Notes: a model not told the origin generated them from the letters alone. Numbered from the stretch's first letter, positions 1 through 8,060 are shown. The stretch: DNA of 13,915 nucleotides from DASSUC01 sp035649895 (GCA_035649895.1 DASRIS010000092.1:1-13915), one strand, 5' to 3'. Made by a program: numbers and translations.

Positions 1-415
1 GCTTCAGCGCCTGGGACCGGTAGTCCAGGCCGGTGCCGACCACGACGATGATGCCGAGCACCGCCCCGCCGATGGCGAAGGCGAGATACTGCCAGATCAG
101 CGCGAAGAAGGTCCCGGCGCCCTCGGCGAACGGCTGGGTCCCGCTCACGAACGGTCCGACCAGGACAGACAGCAGGCACGCGGCGAGCACCGCGGCGCCG
201 AGGTCGGCCACCACGCGGCCCATCGGGTGCCGGCGCGCCCATACGAATGCGCATACGGCGACGATCGCGGCGATCAGGCCCATTGTGGCCAGCCCAACCC
301 GTACCTGCCACGGATCGTTGTCCGCCGCGAAGATGCGGATCCCGACCCGGGCGACCAGGTTGGTCACGAACAGTGCCGCGGCCAGGATGCCGACCGGCTG
401 CCAACGCTCCCTCAT
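1..415 (-). CDS. Membrane protein of unknown function, C-terminus cut by left window edge
   Basis: Reading leftwards from an ATG at 415, an open frame of 138 codons runs off the window edge without a stop. The protein starts MRERWQPVGILAAALF and has about four hydrophobic segments, near residues 7-27, 40-60, 70-92 and 103-128, separated by short charged loops. It is therefore an integral membrane protein of the cytoplasmic membrane. A purine-rich GGAAGGG lies 8 nt before the ATG and supports this start. The gene begins 34 nt after the VanW-family gene on the same strand, so it is probably the last visible member of that operon. I recognise no catalytic motif and cannot assign a function. The missing C-terminal part could hold one. 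Confidence 0.72.
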   Translation of the reverse strand, partial: MRERWQPVGILAAALFVTNLVARVGIRIFAADNDPWQVRVGLATMGLIAAIVAVCAFVWARRHPMGRVVADLGAAVLAACLLSVLVGPFVSGTQPFAEGAGTFFALIWQYLAFAIGGAVLGIIVVVGTGLDYRSQALK

Positions 416-449
416 GGAGTACGCCCTTCCGAATGTGCCGGCGGACGCA

Positions 450-2162
450 TCAGCTCGGCGGCGCGCCACAGATCTGGCGCGGCTCCGCATCGTACCGCCA
501 GGTGAACTTCTGTCGCCTGATCTCTTTACCGTTCTGCCGGAAGATGCGCCAGGCGTCTTGAGTAAACCCCGGGATGCCTTCCGTGGCAACACATTGCGGC
601 CCCGGCGGCAAGTAGACGACCTTGGGCTGGGTGGGGTCGCGCCGCGCGCTCCACACGGTGCTGATGTCGTACCGCTTGGTGCTCCAGATCGACACGGTGA
701 TCGAGCGGTAGGTCCACGCCGTGTCGATCAGTACGCCGTGCGGGGAGTCGTTGCGGAACCTCATGTCCAGGTCGGGGTAGAAGATCGTTGACTCGATCAC
801 CGGCGGGTAGCGGGAGAAGTAGAACGAGTGCGGGTGGTGCTCCACGTCCTCCAGCCCGGCGTAGTAGGCCGCGTTGAACAGCGTCGTGGTGAACTGGCTG
901 ACGCCGCCGCCGATGCCCGGCTGGAGCTGGCCGTTGACGATGACCGGGGCGTCGAGGTAGCCCTCGGCGTAGCCGCGCGGGCCGGTGTGGCCGTTCAGCG
1001 AGAAGACCTGCCCCGGCTTGACCAGCGCGCCGTCGACCTCCTTGGCTACCTGGATGATGTTGCGGCTGCGGTTGGCGGTCAGCCCGCCCTCGAAGTACGT
1101 GGTGAACGTGGACACCTGCTCCTTGACCCCGAGCTTGGCCAGGTCCTGGCTGGTCGTCTTCGGCTGGACCACGGTCAGCTGGGCGGTCAGCTCCCGCGGC
1201 TCCGGCTGTGGCAGCACGCCGAGCAGGTCGGTGGCTAGGGCCTTGGTGTCCAGCGCCTCACCCCCGGAGCTGGCCAGGATCACCGGTGCCCCACCGGCCG
1301 GCGGGAGCATCTGGGCGTCCTTCGGCTGCTTCTCAAACCGCGCCAGCGGCGCCTTCAGGGCCGCCCGCAGCTTGGCCGGGTCCACCCGGGGCGTGATCCG
1401 CCCGCGCGCGTCCCCCGCCATGACCAGGCTCGCCGCGATCGCCTGCGGCTGGATGGTCAAGGTGCCCCGGGCCGCCCCGGAGCCCGGGGCGGTCACCGCG
1501 ACGCTCACCGGCGCGGCAACCGCCGGCCGGGCCAGCTCGGCCACCAGCCGGTCGATGTCCTCGCGCGTCGTCGCCGGGTCGATGTCGACGACCGGGACCG
1601 TGACGACGTCGCCGCGCAGCCAGCCGGTCACGAACGCGTCGGCCGTCTGCTGCGGGTCGAGCCCCTTGCCCGGGGCCGGGTAGACCACCTTCGGCGACAG
1701 GCCCTGGTACGTCACGGACGGCCTGGTGATCGCCTGGGCCACCTTGGCGGCGGTGGGCTGGAGCGCCTTGTCCAGGCGGGCCGTGTCGACCGTCACCACC
1801 GGCTCCACGACCCGCTTGCCGAACAGCGCCCGGACCGGGTTGGGCCAGCCGTTCCCCGCCGCGCGGTCAACCGTGGCGGCCACGTCCAGGGTGAGCCCGA
1901 TGCCGGCCGGGTCGACCGTGGCGGACCTCTCACCGACGCGTACCGCCACCGGGGCCGCCAGCCGGTCGCCCAGGCCGGCGACGAGCGCCTGCGCCGCCTC
2001 GGCGCGGCTGCGCCCGCCGAGGTCCACCCCGAGCACCGTGGTGCCGCGCGGGACATCTCCGGCGTACGCGTACGCCGCGGTCCCACCCACGAGCGCCACG
2101 AGTACGGCCACCGCGACGGTGGCCCCGATGAGCACCTGGCGGGACGGGGTGACGGGGAGCAT
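450..2162 (-). CDS. VanW-family membrane-anchored cell-surface protein with peptidoglycan-binding-like N-terminal repeats
   Basis: A 570-residue protein with a short cytoplasmic N-terminus, one membrane anchor at about residues 9-33 and a large extracytoplasmic part. Residues about 40-330 resemble the repeated PG_binding_4-type modules often found before VanW domains, with motifs such as VLGVDLGG and DPAGIGLTLD. The VanW domain starts near residue 347 with STFTTYFEGG and NRSRNI, followed by KPGQVFSLN and GGGVSQFTTTLFNAAYYAGL, all typical of the family. Two late cysteines (C524, C565) could form a disulfide outside the cell. VanW occurs in some vancomycin-resistance clusters, but its biochemical role is unknown. 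No vanHAX genes are present here, so resistance should not be inferred. The start at 2162 is chosen over a GTG at 2168 because GAGG lies 7 nt before the ATG. The gene follows the mshB pair on the same strand. Confidence 0.88.
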   Translation of the reverse strand: MLPVTPSRQVLIGATVAVAVLVALVGGTAAYAYAGDVPRGTTVLGVDLGGRSRAEAAQALVAGLGDRLAAPVAVRVGERSATVDPAGIGLTLDVAATVDRAAGNGWPNPVRALFGKRVVEPVVTVDTARLDKALQPTAAKVAQAITRPSVTYQGLSPKVVYPAPGKGLDPQQTADAFVTGWLRGDVVTVPVVDIDPATTREDIDRLVAELARPAVAAPVSVAVTAPGSGAARGTLTIQPQAIAASLVMAGDARGRITPRVDPAKLRAALKAPLARFEKQPKDAQMLPPAGGAPVILASSGGEALDTKALATDLLGVLPQPEPRELTAQLTVVQPKTTSQDLAKLGVKEQVSTFTTYFEGGLTANRSRNIIQVAKEVDGALVKPGQVFSLNGHTGPRGYAEGYLDAPVIVNGQLQPGIGGGVSQFTTTLFNAAYYAGLEDVEHHPHSFYFSRYPPVIESTIFYPDLDMRFRNDSPHGVLIDTAWTYRSITVSIWSTKRYDISTVWSARRDPTQPKVVYLPPGPQCVATEGIPGFTQDAWRIFRQNGKEIRRQKFTWRYDAEPRQICGAPPS

Positions 2163-2229
2163 AGGCACACCTCGGACCGGTCGGCAGGACTGGCAACTCT
2201 GAGATGGTAGGCCGGCAGGGATCGACCTT

Positions 2230-2664
2230 CTACGACAGGTGGGGCAGCTGCGGCGTAGCTCGCTCGGGCGGGCCTGCTGGATCCGCCTGGCCAGCCGGCC
2301 CGGTCGCCGCCGGGGGCCGGGTCACGATCCGGTACGCGCCGGCGGCGTACCCGGCCACGCCGGCCAGGATCGTGCCGAGGGCGACCCAGTTGTCGCCGGC
2401 GAGCACGATGTCCCCCTCGGTGGTGCGGGCGGACAGCACGATCATCACGCCCATCCACGCGATGCCGGGCAGGAGCGTCAGCAGGCGGCTGCGGGTCACC
2501 TCGTGGGTGAACCACAGGACCGCCAGGTTCGTCAGGACCGCCAGCAGCACGGCGAGCGGGACCCGCACCTCGCCCCACCACAGCGGGGTGAGGAACGCCT
2601 CCAGCACCGCGGTCACCACCGCCGCCGCCACGCCGACCAGGGTGCCCAGCACGCGCAGCGTCAC
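2230..2664 (-). CDS. Small four-helix membrane protein translationally coupled to mshB
   Basis: A 144-residue protein with four predicted membrane helices, at about residues 4-27, 33-52, 61-80 and 92-112, then a Pro/Ala-rich, probably cytoplasmic tail of about 30 residues. The GTG start at 2664 overlaps the mshB stop in the sequence GTGA, so the two genes are co-transcribed and probably translationally coupled. Small integral membrane proteins of this size are often found directly after mshB in actinobacteria. I believe they belong to an uncharacterised DUF family (DUF6113 is my recollection, not checked). No catalytic residues stand out. Its conserved position suggests a role linked to mycothiol or the envelope, but that is inference only. 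Confidence 0.83.
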   Translation of the reverse strand: MTLRVLGTLVGVAAAVVTAVLEAFLTPLWWGEVRVPLAVLLAVLTNLAVLWFTHEVTRSRLLTLLPGIAWMGVMIVLSARTTEGDIVLAGDNWVALGTILAGVAGYAAGAYRIVTRPPAATGPAGQADPAGPPERATPQLPHLS

Positions 2665-3635
2665 CCGGTCACCCGTACCGGCGCCGGCCGGCGCCCCGGA
2701 CCCGCCGCACCGGCGAGGTCCGTCGCCACCCCGGCGAACAGGTCCTCCTCCCAGCCGTACGGGCCGGTGCCGGGGGCCTTCTCACCGGCCGCCAGCACGT
2801 AGTACTCCATGCCCAGCAGCTCGGCGCCGAAGTTGCCGGCGATCGAGTAGAGCCACGACGTGTCCGGGATCTGGGTGGCGTGTGCGCGCATGGCCGCCGT
2901 CTTCACCCCGGCGAAGCCGGTCCCGTCTATCCGGGCACTGACCTGCTCGTCCGGTGTGCCGAAGGGAAAGTCGTCGACCTGCTCCACCTCGGCGAACGGG
3001 TTGTCGGCGGAGCCGGCGAACTCCCGTATCCCGGCCTCGATAAGGCTGCGCGGCAGCGCGGTCCAGTAGACCTTCTCGGGTCCGAAGCCGGCCGCCGTAG
3101 CGAGATCTGCGGCGCGCATCGCCACCCGGTGCGCCTGGATGTGGTCCGGGTGCCCGTAGAAGCCGTTGCCGTCGTAGGTGACCAGCACCTGCGGGCGGAC
3201 CTCCCGCAGGATCTCGACCAGGTGTCCGGCCGCCTCGTCCAGGTCGGCCCGCCAGAAGCAGCGGGGGTGGTCGTTGGCGGGAGTGCCCATCATGCCGGAG
3301 TCCCGGTACCGGCCCGCGCCGCCCAGGAAGCGGTGGTCGGTGACGCCCAGCGCGGCGCAGGCGGCCCGCAGCTCGGCCACCCGGTACCCGCCGAGCTGGT
3401 CGGCCTCGGCGGCGGCGAGGCCAGCCAGCTCCGGGACGTGGATCTCACCCTCCTCGCCGAGGGTGCAGGTGACCAGGGTGACGTGGGCGCCAGCGGCGGC
3501 GTACCGGGCCATCGTGGCCCCGGTGCCGATCGACTCGTCGTCGGGGTGGGCGTGCACGAGCAGCATCCGCCGGGCGGGAAGCGACGCAACGGGCGCCTCG
3601 GTCGCGGGTGGCGGGTCGGTGGCGGGTCGGGTCAC
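2661..3635 (-). CDS. mshB: N-acetyl-1-D-myo-inositol-2-amino-2-deoxy-alpha-D-glucopyranoside deacetylase (MshB)
   Basis: This zinc enzyme removes the acetyl group from GlcNAc-inositol, the second committed stage of mycothiol biosynthesis in the cytoplasm, giving GlcN-Ins for cysteine ligation by MshC. The 324-residue protein shows the LmbE/PIG-L fold signature HAHPDDES: H30 and D33 are expected zinc ligands and D32 the expected base. The second motif YGHPDH supplies H165 as third ligand and H162 as active-site histidine. The stretches TCTLGEEGE, ADQLGGYR and GGAGRYRDSGM match MshB rather than its paralogue Mca, which reads differently there. Compared with the M. tuberculosis enzyme it has a roughly 17-residue Pro/Ala-rich N-terminal extension. 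The GTG start at 3635 has no Shine-Dalgarno but sits 6 nt after a TAGAGT element, suggesting a leaderless mRNA. An internal ATG at codon 24 is an alternative start just before the catalytic motif. Confidence 0.95.
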   Translation of the reverse strand: MTRPATDPPPATEAPVASLPARRMLLVHAHPDDESIGTGATMARYAAAGAHVTLVTCTLGEEGEIHVPELAGLAAAEADQLGGYRVAELRAACAALGVTDHRFLGGAGRYRDSGMMGTPANDHPRCFWRADLDEAAGHLVEILREVRPQVLVTYDGNGFYGHPDHIQAHRVAMRAADLATAAGFGPEKVYWTALPRSLIEAGIREFAGSADNPFAEVEQVDDFPFGTPDEQVSARIDGTGFAGVKTAAMRAHATQIPDTSWLYSIAGNFGAELLGMEYYVLAAGEKAPGTGPYGWEEDLFAGVATDLAGAAGPGRRPAPVRVTG

Positions 3636-3641
3636 AGGGCG

Positions 3642-3647
3642 ACTCTA
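3642..3647 (-). promoter_or_regulatory. Putative -10 element of a leaderless mshB promoter
   Basis: On the minus strand TAGAGT fits the actinobacterial TANNNT -10 consensus. Only 6 nt (CGCCCT) separate it from the GTG start of mshB, and these contain no ribosome binding site. This is the geometry expected when transcription begins at the first base of the start codon. No good -35 hexamer is visible, because that space is filled by a GC-rich palindrome. Confidence 0.5.
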
Positions 3648-3648
3648 C

Positions 3649-3667
3649 GCGGGCGGACACCGCCCGC
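3649..3667. promoter_or_regulatory. Palindrome next to the mshB -10 element, possible operator
   Basis: GCGGGCG and CGCCCGC form a perfect 7-bp inverted repeat around the 5-nt centre GACAC. It starts one base upstream (minus-strand sense) of the putative mshB -10 element and so covers the -10/-35 spacer. A regulator bound here would block or tune mshB. In GC-rich DNA a 7-bp GC-only repeat also arises by chance, so the assignment is tentative. Confidence 0.3.
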
Positions 3668-3718
3668 CCGTTGCCGACGCGGGCACGGCCGGCCTCGACA
3701 ATGGACCCGCACGGGTCG

Positions 3719-3732
3719 GAAGTCTGAAGTCT
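3719..3732. repeat. Tandem 7-bp direct repeat in the mshB/peptidase divergent region
   Basis: GAAGTCT occurs twice head to tail, followed by a partial third copy (GACT). It lies 51 nt before the peptidase start, in the 148-nt divergent spacer. It may mark a regulator site or part of the peptidase promoter. I see no convincing -35/-10 pair around it. Confidence 0.4.
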
Positions 3733-3783
3733 GACTCGCGCGAACGCCTCTCACGCGTCACCATCCTCCTCGTGGAGTCCTCG

Positions 3784-5997
3784 ATGTCGAGCTATCCGGA
3801 GCAGGCCGCCCGTACCCGCAGGTTCACCTATGGCGCGCCGCGCGCCGTGAGCGTGGGCGCAGACGGGGAGCGCGTGGTGTTCCTGCGCTCCGCCGGGCCC
3901 GCCGACCCAGCCGACCGGCTGTGGGTGTACGACGTGGCCACCGGCGTGGAGCGGGAGGTCGTCAACCCGGCCGACCTGCTCGCCGGCGACGACGACCTGC
4001 CGCCGGAGGAGCGGGCGCTGCGCGAGCGGCGGCGGCTGTCGGCGGCCGGCATCGGCTCGTACGCGGCCGACTCCGACGCGACCCTCGCCGTCTTCGCGCT
4101 GGCCGGCCGGCTCTTCCGGGCCGACCTGCGCAGCGGGGCAGTGACCGAGCTGCCGGCCAGCGGGCCGGCGGTCGACCCGCGGCCCGACCCGACCGGGCGC
4201 CGGGTCGCCTACGTGACCGGTGGCGTGCTACGGGTCGTCGACCCGGACCGGGGTGACCTGATGCTCGCCGGCGAGCCCGACGCGGCCGTCGGCGAGTCCC
4301 GGGTCAGCTGGGGCCTGGCCGACTTCATCGCAGCCGAGGAGTTCGACCGGTTCCGCGGCTACTGGTGGTCCCCGGACGGCACCGCGGTCCTCGCCGCCCG
4401 GGTCGACGAGACCCGGGTGCCCAGGTGGCACCTGCATGACCCGGCCAGCCCGCAGGTCGCGCCGACCGTGCTCGCGTACCCGCACGCCGGCGCGCCCAAC
4501 GCCGAGGTGAGCCTGCACCTGCTCGACCTCGACGGCGGCTGGGTGGACGTGCACTGGGACCGGGAGAGCTACCCCTACCTGGTGTCGGTGCACTGGGGTG
4601 AGCCAGTGGCCAGCTCTGCCGCCGGCTCCGGCACCGTCCCGGGCTTTGACGCGTTCGGCGACGGGCGCCACAGCGGCGGCCCGCTCATCACCGTCCTGCG
4701 CCGGCTTCAGCAGCATGGCCTGGTGCTCGCCGTGGACCCGCGTACCGGCGAGACGCAGGTGCACGCCGAGCTCGCCGACCCGCGCTGGGTGGAGCCGATC
4801 CCCGGCACCCCGTGCTACCTGCCGGACGGGCGGGTGCTCGTCGGGGGCGAGCTGGCCCATGACGGGTACGACGCCCGGTGCCTGTTCGCCGACGGGACGC
4901 TGCTCACCCCGCCCTCGCTCTACGTACGGCGGGTCTGCGGCCGCCTCGGCGCCGGCACCCCGGACCAGCCGGCCCACCTGCTCGTGGAGGCGAGCGAGGG
5001 TGAGCCGGCCGAGCAGCACCTCTACCGGGTGTTCACCGCGCCGGTCGGGACCGCTCTGGAGGCCGAGCGGATCACCGGCGACGCTGGCTGGCACTACGGG
5101 TACGTCGGCGGCGACACGCTCGTCATCGGCCGGGCGGGCCTGGACCACCCCGGCATCCGGTGGACCGTCCACCGGGGCGGTGAGCTGGTCGGCACGCTCG
5201 GCTCGCACGCCGCGGCGCCGCCGTACGCCCCGCGGCCGGTCCTGGGACGGGTCACCGACCGGCGGCTGCCAGCGGGTGTGCTCTACCCGCGTACGCACGT
5301 GGCGGGCCGGCGGCTGCCGGTGCTGGTGGACGTGTACGGCGGCCCGAGCCACCAGGAGGTGCTCGCCGTCCGGTCCCGGTGGCTGGAGCGGCAGTGGTGG
5401 GCCGACCAGGGCTTCGCGGTCGTGGTGGTGGACAACCGCGGCACGCCGGGCGTGGCTCCCAGCTTCGAGAAGGTGGTCCACCGGCGGCTGGCCGACGTGA
5501 TCCTCACCGACCAGGTCGACGCCCTGCACGCGGTGGCGGACAAGCACCGGGACCTGGAGCTGGCCCGGGTGGCGATCCGCGGCTGGTCGTTCGGGGGCTG
5601 GCTGGCGGGGTTGGGGGTGCTGCGCCGGCCGGATGTCTACCGGTGCGGCATCGCCGGCGCCCCGGTGACCGACTGGGAGCTGTACGACACCGCGTATACC
5701 GAGCGGTACCTCGGGCTGCCCGAGGACGGGCCGGAGGTCTACGCGCACCACAGCCTGGTGGCGCTCGCCGGGGAGCCGGCCGGCGCGGCGGCACCGGCCA
5801 GGCCGCTGCTGCTCATCCACGGCCTCGCCGACGACAACGTGGTGGCCGCCCATACCCTGCGGCTCTCCGCGGCGCTGCTGCGCTCCGGGCGCCCGCACGG
5901 GGTGGTGCCGCTCACCGCCGCGACCCACATGGCAGCGGGTGGCCTGGCCGAGCGGCTGCTCCGCCTGGAGCTGGACTTCCTACGCCGCAACCTGTAA
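3784..5997 (+). CDS. Dipeptidyl-peptidase-IV-like serine peptidase, family S9, cytoplasmic
   Basis: A 737-residue prolyl-oligopeptidase-family enzyme expected to release N-terminal dipeptides from peptides. The N-terminal part (about residues 20-500) is the DPPIV-type beta-propeller. It includes the double-glutamate motif AAEEFDRFRGYWWSPDG (E185, E186), which anchors the substrate's free N-terminus and marks dipeptidyl peptidase activity. The C-terminal alpha/beta-hydrolase domain carries nucleophile S602 in GWSFGG, D683 in GLADDNV and H715 in ATHMAAG. Y518 in DVYGGP fits the oxyanion-hole tyrosine. No signal peptide or membrane anchor is visible, so it should act on intracellular peptides. 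The frame stays open for 202 codons upstream, but those lie antisense to mshB. The ATG at 3784 has GGAG 6 nt before it and is the natural start. It is divergent from mshB and convergent with a peptide-importer binding protein. Confidence 0.93.
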   Translation: MSSYPEQAARTRRFTYGAPRAVSVGADGERVVFLRSAGPADPADRLWVYDVATGVEREVVNPADLLAGDDDLPPEERALRERRRLSAAGIGSYAADSDATLAVFALAGRLFRADLRSGAVTELPASGPAVDPRPDPTGRRVAYVTGGVLRVVDPDRGDLMLAGEPDAAVGESRVSWGLADFIAAEEFDRFRGYWWSPDGTAVLAARVDETRVPRWHLHDPASPQVAPTVLAYPHAGAPNAEVSLHLLDLDGGWVDVHWDRESYPYLVSVHWGEPVASSAAGSGTVPGFDAFGDGRHSGGPLITVLRRLQQHGLVLAVDPRTGETQVHAELADPRWVEPIPGTPCYLPDGRVLVGGELAHDGYDARCLFADGTLLTPPSLYVRRVCGRLGAGTPDQPAHLLVEASEGEPAEQHLYRVFTAPVGTALEAERITGDAGWHYGYVGGDTLVIGRAGLDHPGIRWTVHRGGELVGTLGSHAAAPPYAPRPVLGRVTDRRLPAGVLYPRTHVAGRRLPVLVDVYGGPSHQEVLAVRSRWLERQWWADQGFAVVVVDNRGTPGVAPSFEKVVHRRLADVILTDQVDALHAVADKHRDLELARVAIRGWSFGGWLAGLGVLRRPDVYRCGIAGAPVTDWELYDTAYTERYLGLPEDGPEVYAHHSLVALAGEPAGAAAPARPLLLIHGLADDNVVAAHTLRLSAALLRSGRPHGVVPLTAATHMAAGGLAERLLRLELDFLRRNL

Positions 5998-6000
5998 ACC

Positions 6001-6090
6001 CGCATCCTCGCCCACCCGTTGCGCCCCACCCGCCCCACCCGGCGCCCACCCACACCACCGCGCCACCCGCGCCACCCCGCGCCACCCGCG
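6001..6090 (+). terminator. C-rich, G-poor tract after the S9 peptidase, candidate Rho-utilisation region
   Basis: Just after the peptidase stop, the plus strand becomes C-rich and G-poor: by eye 38 C and 10 G in 6001-6060. It contains three near-tandem copies of GCGCCACCC at 6060, 6069 and 6079. Unstructured C-over-G RNA of this kind is the usual loading surface for Rho. It lies between the peptidase and the convergent binding-protein gene, where termination is needed. The call rests on composition only. Confidence 0.35.
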
Positions 6091-6160
6091 GAGCGTGGAA
6101 GCGCTGGAGCGCGGCCAGATGGTCGCTGGGGGGGCTCAGCCACCGGCCGAAGACGAAGAA

Positions 6161-6188
6161 GCGGGGCCGCCCACCTGGGCGGCCCCGC
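6161..6188 (-). terminator. 13-bp GC-rich hairpin terminator between convergent genes
   Basis: GCGGGGCCGCCCA (6161-6173) and TGGGCGGCCCCGC (6176-6188) are perfectly complementary, with a 2-nt centre that must open to about 4-6 nt in RNA. It starts 24 nt past the stop of the binding-protein gene. On the minus strand the stem is followed by TTCTTCGTCTTC, a U-rich if imperfect tail. It probably ends the binding-protein transcript intrinsically and may help stop read-through from the plus-strand peptidase, although the plus side lacks a T-tract. Confidence 0.75.
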
Positions 6189-6211
6189 TCACTAGGGGTT
6201 GAACAGCCGCG

Positions 6212-7954
6212 TCAGCTCTTCACGAACACGTTCGTGAAGGACAGCGTGGCGATCGAGTCCGACACGTAGAGCCCGCCGACGTTCGAACCGTGGAGCAGGA
6301 AGACCCGGTCCGCGTAGATCGGCACGCACGGCGCGAAGTCGGTCATGATCTTCTTGTCGAGCGCCATCCACTCCTTCGCCGCCTGCTTCGGGTCGGAGAT
6401 GACCGAGATGCGGTCCATCTCAGAGTTCATCGATGGCTCGTTCCAGTACATGTAGTTGTGGTTGCCCTTGTCGCGGATGGTGCGGCCGTCCCACAGCACC
6501 GGGATGGTGGTGCGGGCGGTCGGCCAGTCAGCCGCCCAGGCGCTCACATAGATGTCCCACGGGTTGTTCTTGACACCGATGTCGTCCAGGAAGGTGTCGC
6601 CCGGGGTCGGCGCCAACGTGATCTTGAAGCCGGCCCGCTCCAGGCCCGACTTCATGGCGACCGCGCTCTGCTGTGCCTGCGGGGTGTCCGAGTGGGCCAG
6701 GGTCAGCGTCGGGGTCTGCCCGCCGAGGAGCTCCTTGGCCTTGTTCGGGTCACCGGTCGGACCGCCCGGGTACGCGTCGTACTTCTCGTAGCCGATGGTC
6801 AGCGGCGACAGGATCGTCGTCACCGGCTCGCCGAGCAGCTCGCCACCGATCGACTTGATGTACGCGTCACGGTCGACCGCCCAGTTCAGAGCCTTGCGGA
6901 CGTTGACGTCCTTGACCTTCTGGTTGTTGATCCACAGGTACCAGACGAACGACGTCGACTCCTTGATCACGCGGTTCTGCAGGCTCGGGTCGCTCGCCAC
7001 GACGGGCACGAGCGCCGGGTCGAGAGCCGTGATGATCGCGTTCTTGTCGTCGCCGACCTCGGCCTTCACCCGGTTGCTGGCGGTGGACGCGTCAATGCCG
7101 AACTTGACGTGGAACTTGTCCGGGTACTGGTGGCGGATCGGGTCGGTCGCCGGGTCCCAGTTGGTGTTCCGCTCGAGGATCATCTCGGAGCCACGCTGGT
7201 ACTTGGTGATCTTGTAAGGCCCGTTCGAGAACGGCATGTTGTCGTAGTCGACGCCGGTGTCCTTCGCCTGCAGCACCGGCGAGGAGGTCGGCAGCGCCAG
7301 GGCGTACGGCAGCTCGCACTGCGGCTTCTGGAACTCGAACCTGACGGTGTAGTCGTCCGGCGCGGTCAGGCCCGGAGGCAGCTTGTCCTTGTTCTTCTTG
7401 AAGTCCCAGACGTTGGCGAACTGCGGGTCGTTGGCCAGCCACTCCTGGAGGTAGGTGGGGCCACCCGTCAGGTCGAGGTCGAACGAGCGGGCGATGCCGT
7501 AGGCGACCTGCGAGGCCTTGACCTCAGTGCCGTCCTCCCACTTGACGCCCTTCTTGAGCTTGTACTCCCAGACCTTGCAGTCCTTGTTCACGTCCTTGCC
7601 GGTGTCCTCGGCGAGGTCACCGACGAGGAGCAGGCGGTTGCCGCCAGGCTCCTTGAACGCGGTCAACGTCCGGGCGAACAGCTGCTGGATCGCCATCGCG
7701 CTGACTGAGTAGGTCCGCTGCGGGTCCAGGTGGGCGTAGTTGGTGCGGCGCAGGATGTACGCCGTGCCGCCCTTCCGCGCGCCCTCTACCTCTGCCGCGG
7801 GCCCCTTGGAGTCGGCGGGGTCCGTGGAGATACCAGAGGTCTGGCTCTCCCGCTGTTCCTGGTTACCGCCGGATTCTTCGGTCCTTTGGCACGCACCCAT
7901 GGACACGATGATCGCAACGGCAGCCGCGGCGGCTATCGCCAACCGTGGTCGCAT
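6212..7954 (-). CDS. Peptide ABC transporter substrate-binding lipoprotein (SBP family 5, Opp/Dpp-type)
   Basis: A 580-residue extracytoplasmic solute-binding protein. The N-terminus MRPRLAIAAA is a short signal peptide ending in the lipobox SMGAC, so C22 is the expected lipid-modified cysteine anchoring it to the outer face of the membrane. Residues about 25-60 are a Gln/Glu/Ser-rich linker, and the SBP_bac_5 domain spans about 60-500. Typical features are LDPQRTYSV, ELKxGVKW-like KLKKGVKWEDGT, FSNGPYKITKYQRG and VRKALNWAVDRDAY. It should deliver oligo- or dipeptides to the adjacent permease pair. The ligand cannot be read from sequence, and nickel or sugar binding occurs in the family. The ATG at 7954 has GGAG 7 nt upstream. 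It is the last gene of the importer cluster but is set apart from permease B by 253 nt and a hairpin, so it may have its own promoter. Confidence 0.92.
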   Translation of the reverse strand: MRPRLAIAAAAAVAIIVSMGACQRTEESGGNQEQRESQTSGISTDPADSKGPAAEVEGARKGGTAYILRRTNYAHLDPQRTYSVSAMAIQQLFARTLTAFKEPGGNRLLLVGDLAEDTGKDVNKDCKVWEYKLKKGVKWEDGTEVKASQVAYGIARSFDLDLTGGPTYLQEWLANDPQFANVWDFKKNKDKLPPGLTAPDDYTVRFEFQKPQCELPYALALPTSSPVLQAKDTGVDYDNMPFSNGPYKITKYQRGSEMILERNTNWDPATDPIRHQYPDKFHVKFGIDASTASNRVKAEVGDDKNAIITALDPALVPVVASDPSLQNRVIKESTSFVWYLWINNQKVKDVNVRKALNWAVDRDAYIKSIGGELLGEPVTTILSPLTIGYEKYDAYPGGPTGDPNKAKELLGGQTPTLTLAHSDTPQAQQSAVAMKSGLERAGFKITLAPTPGDTFLDDIGVKNNPWDIYVSAWAADWPTARTTIPVLWDGRTIRDKGNHNYMYWNEPSMNSEMDRISVISDPKQAAKEWMALDKKIMTDFAPCVPIYADRVFLLHGSNVGGLYVSDSIATLSFTNVFVKS

Positions 7955-8060
7955 GTCGTCTCTCCTTCGCTAACCGTGGCCCGCCGGCACAGGCGCCCAC
8001 GTCTATGGCTCCCACGCAGATCCGCTGGTGGACTGCGCCGAACTTAACGCCGAGACCCCG

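Noticed and set aside
450..2162. VanW gene as evidence of glycopeptide resistance
   Set aside because: VanW proteins are widespread in actinobacteria, and no vanH, vanA or vanX-like gene is in the window.
2203..2208. TACCAT on the minus strand as a -10 element for a private VanW promoter
   Set aside because: It fits TANNNT, but no -35 partner is visible and the short gap to the upstream gene favours co-transcription.
3178..3783. In-frame 202-codon extension upstream of the S9 peptidase
   Set aside because: It is Arg/Ser/Ala-rich, lies antisense to mshB, and the ATG at 3784 has a good ribosome binding site. The propeller domain begins directly after it.
4228..5928. 566-codon minus-strand open frame opposite the S9 peptidase
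   Set aside because: No recognisable domain and biased composition, while the plus-strand frame carries the full catalytic triad.
6060..6087. GCGCCACCC near-tandem repeats considered as a CRISPR or minisatellite
   Set aside because: Units are only 9-10 bp with no spacers and no cas genes. They are better explained as a C-rich terminator tract.
6290..7708. 472-codon plus-strand open frame opposite the binding-protein gene
   Set aside because: Low-complexity Arg/Val/Leu/Asp composition without motifs. The minus-strand gene has a lipobox and a complete SBP domain.
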